Below are positions 1 to 10,272 of a DNA stretch of 64,000 nucleotides, one piece after another; position 1 is the stretch's first letter; each line of letters starts with the position of its first letter. The notes under the pieces were generated by a model. That model had not been told where the DNA came from. It saw nothing but the letters and a program-made list of their open reading frames with translations, and did not search any database. The DNA comes from Favolaschia claudopus (lineage: Eukaryota; Basidiomycota; Agaricomycetes; Agaricales; Mycenaceae), in contig JAWWNJ010000147.1 of NCBI GenBank assembly GCA_037176885.1, positions 496,001 to 560,000 of the forward strand. Direction: 5' to 3'. The position numbers and the translations under genes are program-made.

Positions 1-410
1 AGGAGTCGGTGGTATGGGCCTTCTGGACAGTAATGCTCCATGTATGCATTTACGAGAGATGGGAGGTAGTTGGCGCAAAAGGCGGACTATGCAAGAGTGC
101 TGGGTCGTTATTTGGAATTGAGTTGGGGGAGACTCACCACAATAGGGTGCGAAGGGTCTTCGCTGTCGCCGGGGACGAGATCGCCAAAGAGTTGACGCAT
201 CTGAGCGGATGTCAAGGTACTTAGTTCGTCGTAAGAGCGAAAGCAAAACTGACACACCTCATCCGTAGCAATGAGACAATCCTTGTACTTTCTCAGCTTG
301 AATTCCCCAGTCGTGGTCAACCCAAGATGCGCGGCAAGCCTATCTGCGCTTTCGCGAGCAGAAAGCGATTGTTTCACCTGAGTAGCCAAGAAAACCCCGC
401 AATCAGAGAA
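1..410 (-). CDS. Partial gene, possible Ulp1/C48-like cysteine protease C-terminal region
   Basis: One good exon is visible at 410..138 on the minus strand (91 codons, open). It is preceded by a CCTAG acceptor and ends at a GTGAGT donor. It begins FSDCGVFLATQVKQ; an S/Q-DCGVF box is the catalytic-cysteine signature of Ulp1/SENP-type deSUMOylating proteases. The rest (RKYKDCLIATDEVCQFC, then an SAQMRQLFGDL helix) is not a domain I recognise. An upstream exon ending in SLDLQDDAV near 455-560 would join in frame using a donor at about 453. The gene continues towards and probably beyond the left edge. The identification rests on a single short motif, so the alternative is an unknown protein. The exon itself looks real because of its length, frame and flanking splice sites. 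Confidence 0.4.
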
Positions 411-599
411 CTAGGCCGCAGGAAAATCCGTCAATCCACTCACTGGTCTACCACTGCGTCGTCCTGCAAGTCCAGTGAAGATGACCAAGAAGGAGAGGCC
501 GTTGCAGCTTGGACAGGTGTGCTTTGCTGCTCGTGCAGTGGATGTCGACTTTGGTTTCATAGTGAGAGATGGAAGGTAAAAGCAAGGTGAAAGAATCGG

Positions 600-1346
600 A
601 CATTGGAATTGAGCGGTAGGGATATAAGGAGCCGATCGAATGACAGGAAAACAATATCGCAAGGAAGCACATCAGAGACAGAAAACAAAAGGCTTCGATG
701 GCTTGACCTGAATTGATGACTGTAGTGAGGCTATGCAGTAGATCAATCACGGCACTTCAATGTCGGCCGCTGCTCGGCATGCTCGGCGATCAACTGAAGT
801 CTGGGCGATGGATTGCGGAATCCGGAGTTTTGCGATGGAAGTACTTCTTCAAACTTTTCAGGCTTGATGAAGTTCGATGTCACTCTTTCAAACGGCCCAG
901 ATCAGTCGCCGTTTTTCTTGAAATTTGAAGGGAATTCACTAGTTGATGCGGAGGCATTTTGCGATTCGTCGGAGTATTTCCCACAAATGTCAACTTTTTC
1001 CTTGTCTTCCACTGACCACTTGCTAGCTCCCGGTCCCCCTCTGCTCGATGGCAGCACCCGTATCACGGTGAGTAGCGGTAACCTTAACGGCCATATCCAA
1101 ATGTTTTCTGAGGATTCATACCAGACACGACTTTCCTCCCGAAATGCAAGTTCCGCTGTTCTCGCGCTCATCAGGGCTATTTACTTTTATCTTAGCCTAT
1201 CGAGGATAGTGGATCTCTTGGAAGATCAAATATTTGTTCTACGACGGATAGACGAAAGGCAGAATGCTGCAGGTGAATATTTTGATGTCCCTATATTCTA
1301 ATAAATTTTCACGAATCATGGTATTTGAGATCTCTCCAAGCAACCG
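600..1346. other. Stretch without a supported gene
   Basis: Overlapping open frames exist on both strands, for example 813..1301 on plus (162 codons) and 902..1171 on minus. Neither shows a recognisable motif, a clear start or convincing splice partners. The segment contains the 5' region of the DUF6535 gene that starts at 1347. Confidence 0.3.
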
Positions 1347-3646
1347 ATGCCAGAAGTTCCGGCTACAAGTAGCAGCGCATGGAACGCACTTTTGCGGTCG
1401 TGCTTAAGCGAGACAATAAACCCCAAGGTCGAACGTTGGCGCAGTGGCCTAGACGCACTTCTCGTTTTTGTCTGTATACCCTGAAATTATGACTTGGCCG
1501 TATAACTCATTGCGACGCTTCTAGCTCGGCTTGTTCTCAGCAATAGTGACTTCGTTTTTGGTTGACTCACTTACTTCGCTGCAAGAAGATCAAAGTGTTC
1601 GAACGAACGAACTTTTGACGAATCTAACCGAAATCATCATCGTTCTCAGTGGTGTTCCGACTGCCAATCTCCCTTTCACCCCTCCTAAAGTCTTTCACCC
1701 GGACCCTACGGATGTCAGGCTCAACGCTTTCTGGTCTCTTTCCCTGATTATCAGTGTGAGTTTGCAGAGCGTCTTGAAATATCTGTTGGCTGACTTTTTC
1801 AGCTTTCTATTGCCGCACTTGCTGTTTCGTGCCGCGGATACCTCAACATGGTCGGCTGGTCGCGGTTCACGAAAGCTTCAGAGAAATTGATCGACATTCA
1901 AAGTCGATGGGCTTCGTCAGAACGATTTCTCGGACCCACCATCCAGCTCCTTCCCCAGCTTCTCGTCATTCCGGTCCTCCTATTCATTGCTGGGCTACTC
2001 GACAATCTATTCTCCAGCGTCCTACAACTGCGACCTGCCCCGACATCAATTCTCTTCACCTCTGGTGTTTCGCTCTTCTTCATATCGGCGGTGGCGATCA
2101 TCCTGGTGTATAGTCTCGTCCACCGGGATCTCAATCCAACGGGCTCTCCTTTTCGACGGACATTCGACCATTTCAAAACTCATCCCAAGACGCCCGTTCT
2201 CGATCGCCAGATCGACTTACACAATTCACTTTCTGTGAGAGCGCCGTCTGTTTATCACCAGGTCGTTCAAGAGATTCATGACGATGATGCGCTGAATGAA
2301 GCATCCGCCGCGTTGTACAATATCATTCAGTCTCTTGGCGTCTGGCCACGGCACGGGGCGACTAGCACAGGTCTTCTCGACCAAGAACGCGCGACTTTTC
2401 TGCATCTTCTGTCTCCCGAGGCGAGTACACGAAGTAATCGAACGGCTGTACAAGTCATCAGTCGAATCCAGCAGTGTAAGTTTCATCCACTGAACATTCC
2501 ATTTTCTGAAGCCGACTCCGACAATCTTCAGCAAATCGCATCACATATTCCGTCGCCGACATGACCGCGCTCGTTCCTGCGCTCTTGCACGCATCCCGTC
2601 GCTATTCACTGACCCATCATACTGGACACAACGCAGACCTGTTCGCCTCACCCTTTATCCACGCCATGGCGATAGTCTCCAACGCAGGCGCGATATCCGA
2701 ACATCATCCCCCTATCCTCGGTTTCCTCAGCTCAGATTACATCGACAACGAGCGATTTTCCTCCCATCGAGAGCATCCCTCTGCCTACGACACGCGCATC
2801 AAAGTCATATCTTCCGTGGTTGAAATTCTATTCGCGAAAATTGCGGAATCGTTAGCCGAGGAGTCCTCCGCCGGCATGGTAGAAGACGACATTATTGACA
2901 AGATATTGTCGCCTGATTTCCAGGATGCAACGAAGCCCAGCACAGGGAGAACACCCGCTAATTTCATTAACCCCATCAAAATCGTATCCGCCCTGATTCA
3001 CACTCATCTGCCACAAGACATGGCCATCCTGACTCTCATAATCCGCTGGCTATTTCGCTCCACCTCTCCTCTCAGTGTTCTCCGCGCTACACAGACCCAC
3101 GTCGCAGCGATAAATACCTACGATGCTGTCTCGCCCACCATCCTCTTCTTCATCGCATCCATCGTCTGTCGAACCTGCCTCGCTCGCGAATCCGAATCGG
3201 GATCGGGATCGGGATCGCGCTCGTCAGACGACGCTCACATTTCCCTCCTCGACGTCTGCGTCACCGCTCTCCTCAAAATCGTCGACACACATCAGTTCCA
3301 CCCGCAGCTGCCCGCACTCGTGAGTATGGCGGTCGGGGTTCTGCGACGCCAGGAGACGCTGTTGAAGAATGATCATGAGGTTGTGAGGAGAGTCAAGAAG
3401 GAATTGATTTTGGTGCGCGGGTTCTTGCAGGATAGTACGTGGAGGTGGAGTGCGAAACAAAGGAGTGGTGTTCTAGCGGAATTGGAAACTCTTGAGCTTG
3501 AGTCGGCCGAGACAGTTGAATCGGGGAAAGATGACGGTGCGAAGTTTCTCCGTTCTCGGAAATTTCGTGCGAAAAGACTGACTATGATGCAGGCAAGATG
3601 TACGGGTCTCAGGGAAATGTCGATCTTGGTTCCAATCGCAGTTTAG
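1347..3646 (+). CDS. DUF6535 domain-containing membrane protein
   Basis: Four exons join in frame: 1347..1469, 1525..1755, 1803..2475 and 2532..3646, giving about 713 residues. The start at 1347 is the first ATG after an in-frame TGA. The N-terminus has the DUF6535 hallmarks: a W-(R/K)-x-G-L-D-x-LLVF stretch, then GLFSAIVTSFLVDSL (first membrane segment), an NAFWSLSLIIS segment, and later paired hydrophobic segments (LLVIPVLLFIAGLL and LFFISAVAIILVYSLVH). This is the usual membrane topology of the family, which is expanded in Agaricomycetes and has no known function. The C-terminal 400 residues are helical and variable, as in relatives. The last exon holds a GSGSGSRS low-complexity run around 3198..3225. 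Introns are 47-56 nt with normal GT..AG ends. The family assignment is strong; the C-terminal end could carry one more unrecognised intron. Confidence 0.8.
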
Positions 3647-3785
3647 ATTCCCTGAATTCTCCTCAAGGATCCTAGAAGATGAATTGACTTGTATTTTATT
3701 TCCAACTTCAACCGAAACCGACTATCACCGAACCAGGCACAATCTGTGACATCACGTATGTGACAATTGCTCGACGCCCCCATCT

Positions 3786-3849
3786 ACGAAGCGCCGGAAG
3801 TTCGCACTTCGATTTTGCTTTTCGGGCCAAATCATGTGTTCGAATCCCG
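3786..3849 (+). repeat. tRNA/SINE-like repeat, copy 1
   Basis: A 64-nt stretch reappears as reverse complement at 4659..4723 with near identity (one extra A and one A/G change). It contains GTTCGAATCCC, which fits a Pol III B box. The flanking stems do not fold as a normal T arm, so it is not called a tRNA. A tRNA-derived SINE fragment or a shared transposon end is more likely. Confidence 0.5.
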
Positions 3850-6393
3850 CTACCCGCACTTTTTACTGTATTATCATGTTTTCTGTTTGCCTATTCATGA
3901 TGATTCTGGGCATTACACACACTGTACTACCCCCAAAAACATACACAGGACATATTTTGACTGCCACCGCCCCCCCAGTCCATTTATTTCTAAACTTTTC
4001 GCACATTCTTTACGTCCCACCGAGATTTTCCACCGTCAAACAATCCCATCAAAATCCGGCACTTGATGCCTGACGGAACGAGATCAGTCGATTATACATT
4101 GTATTAATTTGTAATTGTAGGGGAGTAAATTGGCATCTAACTCTCTGTTCTCAAAGCTTTGGTTATCATAACCCCCGTGTCTAGCTGACTGTCAACTTGC
4201 CCTTATGCTATAGGTGTCCGCGAGACAGAGCCTGACGGCTGATCGCCGAAAGTTCCGACGCGGCGATCTATCAATCTGGTTTGTTTGACTCATGGTTTGG
4301 TTTACTTGGGTTGTGTAAGTATGTAGCACAGTGACACTGTAGCAGTAGACGTTTGATAGAAGAGCCTAAGAGCTTTTGCATGAATCTCAGGTTGGATGCT
4401 ATTAGCTCGCACGAAGCATACATTATGATACATAACAAATAACAAACAGCTCGGACTTGCCGGGCTTCGCCCCGACATGCCGATTGCGGCCGTTACCCTC
4501 GATGGCATCAAGTTCCCTCGACGTGACGAAAATATTGAAAAAAATGCATGAGAAATGCGATACAAGGGGACAACGTATGCAATTGAGCATATCGGCTCCT
4601 TACCGAGCTGTTATTTGTGTCAGAAGAACAAGAAAAATCCTTTGAAAAGTCCCCAGATCGGGACTCGAACACATGATTTTGGCCCGAAAAGCAAAATCGA
4701 AGTGCGAACTTCCGGCGCTTCGTACCCCATCACCTACCATCACTCGTGTTGCTCCAAAAAGCGGGGCACGCATGCAGATCGCCCTGGATTCAACGAAGCA
4801 AAAGCAACACAAGGTCTAATTTTCTCCTCAAATCCCCGTCAACGGTCTTCAACGGTCAGCTCAAGTCAAGGTTGGAGCTTCTTCGAACTCGGAGCTGCGA
4901 GTGGCTATGGCTCGACGGGATGCATCACTGACAGTTGTTGAACTTGAATAGACCAGTCGCCATTGATCCCCAATTTGCTACGCAACGAGCCTGGCAACGT
5001 CCATTCTATTGGCGTTGAACTTGTGCGTCGTTTGCGCGCTCTTCTGCTGGGTTACCACTGAGTATCGGAGTACTTAAGGCCACGGAACTATATTTCCGAA
5101 TCCCGACTAAAAGCAGCGAAGGCTGCTGACCGTAAAGGTAAATGGATCCGGTTTTACTTTCATCAAATACGTGCAACCGCGGCAATTGATTTTCGGCCCA
5201 ATTTCCGTCCCTACTCTCTGTGTATACTCAACAACTTGGGATTCCAGTTCATGACCAAGAGAGGCGCCGGCACGATGCCTTCAGGATATCTATATTTCTT
5301 TCCCCGTTCATTCTGCCTTGAAGACGCTTTCGGAGGCATCTCAACGAACAACACATCAAGAGACCGATCAATGTTAGTCGTTGGACACCTCGCTTAGGGT
5401 TTGCTTCTACACGACTTCCTTGGATGAATCTAATGAGAAACCCGGTTTCCCCAGGAACCCTCCCATATAAGGAAATATTTGAGAAACCCGAACAAAACAC
5501 TATTTAGAAACCCCAGCCGGCAGACTCGGCAAAAAACATTTATTTTGCGAGACTTTGGGAAGATATAGCCTGTGTTGGGGCTTTATGAGAACTCGAATGA
5601 GACCCCGCACCAGTATCACTGCTAACATGGTCAAGATCGTTGAGAACACTCTGCCGATTGAATCGCCGGGTCCAATTTGATCTCGATCAATGCCCGGCAG
5701 ATATTGGCATACTGCCGAATCTAACACAGCTACCATGTATGTTTTGGATTGTCATAATATATTCTTACAGTCATGAGAATGGTCATACTCTGACGAATGT
5801 ATTCACTGACTGAATAAAACAGCCAGTACTTGCACTACAGGATGACTTTATGGTATGATCCGGCATCACAACCGACATTGTGCGTCAATTCATTTTTTGA
5901 TACGTGTATCTCCAGCACTTGTAGATTTCATGTCTTTGTCTATAGAATTAAAACTCAGCATCTTCCATTTGAGCCGTAGTAAGAGGCTAGAGGCGCAAGA
6001 ACTCATACCGTGTTTGCGGCAGGTCAGCCGATTGATCCAAAATCAGATCCGTGGGCGGGGTTCCTTCGAGAAACCCAGCTTCTGAATAATTTTCAAATTA
6101 CGGCAGGGGTTTCTCCGAGAAACCGGGTTTCCCAGTAGATTAATCCGACTTCCTTCGGTCCCGGCCACCCGCAACCGGTACAACACACTGGCCGTCCTCC
6201 ATCCCTTGTCGTTGGCGCCCCTCAGCGGATGATCCCAAGGCCACAGAGTACGACAGACTGGAATGTTGTTCCGAATTACCCTCGTGTTTCGAGCTTCCGG
6301 TGCGCTTGCTAGGCCTATCGAAGTCTGCGAAATCGCTCACCACCCTCCAGGTCGCCAGAACTTGAGGTGCTCCTCTACTCACCTCACGTTAGG
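3850..6393. other. Gene-poor intergenic region
   Basis: Apart from the inverted repeat pair, no open frame here has family features or consistent splice sites. GAGAAACCC(G)/GGGTTTCTC motifs recur around 5435, 5481, 5506, 6068, 6106 and 6117, suggesting decayed repeat DNA. The last 250 bp (6140..6390) are open in several frames and may hold degraded 5' coding sequence of the arrestin-like gene that follows. Confidence 0.35.
4659..4723 (-). repeat. tRNA/SINE-like repeat, copy 2 (inverted)
   Basis: This is the inverted partner of 3786..3849, about 810 bp away. Read on the minus strand it has a B-box-like GTTCGAGTCCC. A TTTT run follows about 15 nt later, as expected at a Pol III terminator. Similarity stops just outside the shared core. 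Confidence 0.5.
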
Positions 6394-7789
6394 ATGGAAT
6401 CCAATACTTGGGCTTTGAGCCGGTCGATTCCGGTGTATGGGGACCACGACGTCGTTGGGGGCAAAGTGCTAGCTGCGCCGACCTCCACACCAGGTCGCAT
6501 TGTCATCACTGTGCGCTCTCATAATATACTCTTTGCCAGTGCATCGCTGACGTACTCGGGGCTTCTTCAGCTATTGGGGACTTGTCTTCATGATTCGGGG
6601 CCTCAAAATGCTGGACGTCTTGGACGGCGGAAACATAGATTCTTTTCGGAGTCGAAAGTTATCTATGTCACCGAATCCGATTCGGCGCGAAAAGGGATGC
6701 GTCAAGTCTTCTCTAGACAAAGCCGCGCCAGCTCTACGATGGGCGATGCCGAAGCACGTTCCTTCCCCTTTGCGTTTGAACTGGCGCGTAATCAGCGACC
6801 TGGAGAGATATTGCCCACCACGATTTCTCCATCGGAGTCGAAAGCACTGGCGGTTGAGGTGTCGTATCAGGTTACGGTTACTTGGGAACCATTGAAGCTG
6901 ACTCAAGAACCCTCCCTGTACGTATGCTCATCCACTTGCTGTTTCCGCCTCACTCCCATGATCTAGGCTGGCCGTTCCCATTGTTGTACAGTCAGATCCG
7001 GAGTTTCACTCCCTGGACGGAGTGCAAAGTTCGTGGATAGAGATTCCGCTCAGAGCCCATCGGCCTGTTCCCGTTCATTGCGCGGTTAGGCTTTCGAATG
7101 ACATGTTTTTGGCCTTTCTTGAACCCGATTGACAGGTTACGCTACCGAGCACGTTGACGTTTGCTCGTGGTTCATCGCTTCCCTTTTTCGTCGTATTTAC
7201 GACCACCCCACGCTCCTCCTCTCTTGCCAAAGAGATCTCAGGCGACGCCACAATATCGTTGAACCTTTTGTGCCACATTTCTGTGCTCGAAGACAATGTC
7301 TGCTCTCCTACCGAAACCGAAAGCCTCATGAGCGATCGTTCATCAGACTCGAGATCAAGTCGGCTTCCTCGATTCTTGAAACGGTCGAGGAAAACGTCGT
7401 TTTCATCTCTCCAATCCTCCGATTCCAATAATACGTCAACATCCTTGCCTCTATTGACTTCGCGAGTTGCGTTTTCTGAAACGCAAACAGTCGTCCACAA
7501 GATGTCTCTAGGCTTCCCCAAACGTCCGCGGCATGTTTCGAGCAATACCAAGGCTCATCCAACACTAGAAGAGCTTCGTGCTCTTCCCGATGGACTGTAC
7601 AAAGACAAAATTCCACTCGGCAATGACATTCTCACCAGTTTTAACTGGGGAGGCACTTTTGTCAAAGTAAGTCCAGACTCCTCTTTACTTTCACTCGATA
7701 CTCATTAAACGCCCTAGTACTATCTGGAAGTCTCGGTGTTAATCGGTCAAGACGAACTCCGAGCAAAGATTCTATTACGCATCACATAG
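6394..7789 (+). CDS. Arrestin-like N-terminal domain protein
   Basis: Exons deduced: 6394..6917, 6967..7084, 7136..7666 and 7718..7789 (TAG stop). Family features in order are a short strand with PGRIVITV, a polar region, the FPFAFEL strand, then EVSYQVTVTWEPL, the typical central arrestin-fold strand pair. Later come WIEIPL and PVPVHC, a serine-rich loop, DGLYKDKIPLGNDI and a final YYLEVSVLIG strand. Fungal arrestin-like proteins are adaptors, often for ubiquitin ligases acting on transporters. This mushroom subfamily is uncharacterised. The start is uncertain: conserved upstream strands are missing or degraded between 6140 and 6390, where reading frames break with TGA/TAG. A further 60-nt in-frame intron at about 6511..6570 is possible. 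It could therefore be a 5'-eroded copy. Confidence 0.6.
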
Positions 7790-7989
7790 CCGTTTCGAAT
7801 CAATCGTGTGTGGATATGCTTTCTGTATCTATATGTATTTATTTGCTGTACCTCCATATACTCCGTTCATTATAATCCAACCGCCAGGACGGGATCGTCT
7901 ATCGTCTGAAACTACCGCAATGGCAAGGATTCGCGAGGCAGATGCAACTGGCCATGACCACAATCAGATTATCCCCACGACATCCGCGA

Positions 7990-8692
7990 TCATTGAACAT
8001 ACGCAAAAGTGTTCGCCAGCGTCTGATGCCATGCATACTCGCTTGAGGCGGTTGCCTGAGCGTAAGCCATTGAAGCAAGGGCTGGGTTTATTGTGGGGGA
8101 GGGTTGCTGCACCCTTCGCAAATCCGAATTATTGTGATGTGGTGGGATCCAACCCGAATTATACGCGGCGGGAGTTGAGCCAGTCAAACTCACTCTGTGA
8201 TTCGGATTTGAGACAGATGTTCTCCTTGTTGGTGTTGGGGAGCCGAAGCCAGCGTTCTGGCTTTCCCTCCAACCTGTTTCCCTCTTATCGACAGTGTGTG
8301 GTGACGGCGCATTCTTGTGTTTCGAGACATCGTCCCATGGATGGGTATTGTGTGAGAGCGTAGGTGAAGCTTCTGGGGAGGATGTAGTGGCCGGGCCATC
8401 ATCCTCAGCTCCGACAGGAGGGTAGTGGCACTCAAACCCTTTGTTAACACAGCGCTTGCAGGGATCTTGTGGGCCACCAATACTGATACACTGCGTCGGT
8501 AAAATCAGAAACGATCTTCTTTTTCGAATTTTCAACTTACCCGAACCTTGCGCTTCCTGGATTTCGAAGAGGCAACATTCGCTCGTCTCCGCAAGCATAT
8601 AGAAACTCGTGGGCGCACCTGCATTTTTGGCACGCAATATTCGCTCGTCTCCGCATGAATATAAGAACTGGTGGCGTAGATGCGTCTAACAT
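7990..8692 (-). CDS. Short Zn(II)2Cys6 zinc-cluster protein, copy 1
   Basis: Exons on the minus strand are 8692..8619, 8556..8541 and 8490..7990, giving about 196 residues. Only this splicing gives a full binuclear cluster: IACQKC, then RKRKVRC, then PCKRCVNKGFEC (C-x2-C-x6-C-x9-C-x2-C-x6-C). Such clusters bind CGG-type DNA sites. The rest is a Ser/Pro/Asn-rich tail without the usual fungal-specific middle homology region, so it is a very short factor. The start at 8692 is preferred over 8722 because the neighbouring paralogue has the same spacing between Met and the basic RR(R/K) motif. Intron 1 (8618..8557, 62 nt) is itself a diverged tandem copy of the adjoining exon, in which the first two cysteines read as serine. 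Confidence 0.75.
8557..8654 (-). repeat. 62-nt tandem duplication spanning exon 1 and intron 1 of the zinc-cluster gene
   Basis: A 16-nt stretch is identical at 8654..8639 and 8592..8577, exactly 62 nt apart. About 45 nt in total are alignable. The first copy ends in AG/GTGCG (used as donor) and the second in CAG/GAAG (used as acceptor). The intron length equals the repeat period. Confidence 0.75.
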
Positions 8693-9560
8693 GTCGGTGG
8701 TACGAGACGCAGCCCCATCCACCCGTCAAGCCTTTTGAAGTCGATAGGAATACATGACGCTTCAGGTATCTGTCATTCAAGGTCGCGGTCGGTAAGCCAT
8801 TGCCATTGAATCGTGAGCGGGAATCAACCACGTCGAGTTGATCTTGTATCCGCGTTTATTTCTGACTTTGAACGTTGGGTACTGTGGAGTCCACATTGTT
8901 CCCCGAATAAAAGGATGACGCGACAAGGGACAGCATTGGGGGCAGAATTGTCGCACGTACATCGTCTATGTTTTCGAGACAATGTTGTTATCACAGCTTG
9001 ATCACAACCCGCAGTGCACATTGTAGTACTTCCTCGGAGCCCGCACATAATCCCGATGCGGGAACAGACCAAGAGAACCATCACGGTGCGCGAACGCCGG
9101 CGGGCGGAATTCAAGTTGGTTCTTCTGTAAATGGTACGGCAATTACAGCGGTAAGTGCTGTGTTGTGATGGAGTCCCTCAATTACCGATAACGATGTTCA
9201 GTCTGTTCTGAATCAGGCACTCGTGTGACAGCGATCGGGTTCGAAAATCCTGGTCCCCTGCGGATAAGTACCGTAAGAGCCGTCACACTGAGCGCCGCTT
9301 TGGCGCCGCTCCACGCACTTCAAGAGACTAGGGTGAAACCACGGTAAATTAAACAGTTGATAAGATAGATACAATGACAAATCTTTCGTTCAAAGCCGGA
9401 GAATATGCGCAAATGACGCAGGGATTTTGTTGAATTGTTCTAGTGGAAATTTAGGACCAGGTGTTGACTAGGTGCTTGTGCTTGACGAATGATGCACCTC
9501 AATACCTCACACCTCCACAATAACAAGACTCTGCGAGACACGTGCAACTGGGGGACAAGT
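8693..9560. other. Intergenic region between two zinc-cluster genes
   Basis: This holds the promoter side of the 7990..8692 gene and the 3' side of the next paralogue. No open frame shows family features. Confidence 0.35.
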
Positions 9561-10272
9561 TCAAACCGATATCCAGTGAGTTGACATTTGAACGTACGGG
9601 AATTTCCCTTCTCGAGGTCGAGACCACAAGCCCGGGTTAGGCGTGGAAGCGCGACCGTAAGTTGGCGAAGCGCTGTACAAATTGCTGCTCCCGGAGACGA
9701 AATGAGGACTGGATGGATTTCCACGGCCGTACGACGAGTGCTGCGTATATGGGTTTACAGCAGATGTCGGCCATGGTGTTTGACTCGCGCCCGGGACAAA
9801 GCTTGGGCTCGCATGGGGTGCAGGTTGTGAGCCCGGGGTTTGTGGGCGGAGTATGCTGCTTCGTCCCGACGGCCTGTTGTTGTTTCTGGGGATCGCAAAT
9901 GAAGACGGTCCTTCGGAAGAAGCGAAGTTAACCGTCTGTGAACGTGACGATGGATGATCGGGGTGACCCTCCGAATCTGGGCTGTCCTGTTCGGCGATGC
10001 TGATGTATTGGCAAGTCAGACCTTTTTTTGAGCAGCGTTCACAGGGTTCTTGAGGAGGGTCACCCGAGGTGATACACTGGGGAAATTTGGAAGAGTAACG
10101 GGGAAAGGGATGGGGGGAAAACAAACCTTAACCTTACGCTAGAGGGAACAAAACACAACGTCAACGGGGAAAGGTGAAGGGGAAGCAAACCAACCTTACG
10201 GCACGCACTACAGGCAATATTTGTTCTCTTCCTTCGCAGAACGAAGATTGGGGGTGCATGTGGGGTCGACAT
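9561..10272 (-). CDS. Short Zn(II)2Cys6 zinc-cluster protein, copy 2
   Basis: This is a paralogue of the 7990..8692 gene in the same orientation. Exons are 10272..10195, a 12-nt micro-exon at 10138..10127, and 10076..9561, giving about 201 residues. The spliced cluster reads IACSAC, RKRKVKC, then PCERCSKKGLTC, all six cysteines correctly spaced. The protein starts MSTPHAPPIFVL before a basic RRKR. The tail is Ser/Pro/Tyr-rich and disordered, with no second domain. The first intron begins GTTGG and the micro-exon lies inside a tandem duplication of period 62 nt. The gene probably arose with its neighbour by local duplication. The micro-exon is inferred because no other choice keeps both the frame and the cluster. 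Confidence 0.7.
10127..10200 (-). repeat. 62-nt period duplication at the zinc-cluster intron of copy 2
   Basis: CGTAAGGTT begins at 10200 and again at 10138 (minus strand), 62 nt apart. Each is followed by a similar pyrimidine-rich segment ending in TTTCCCCGTT. The first copy supplies the exon end and donor, the second the micro-exon. Confidence 0.65.

Noticed and set aside
3786..3849. A true tRNA gene
   Set aside because: A B-box-like sequence is present, but the T stem does not pair and no acceptor or D arm can be drawn. It is kept only as a repeat.
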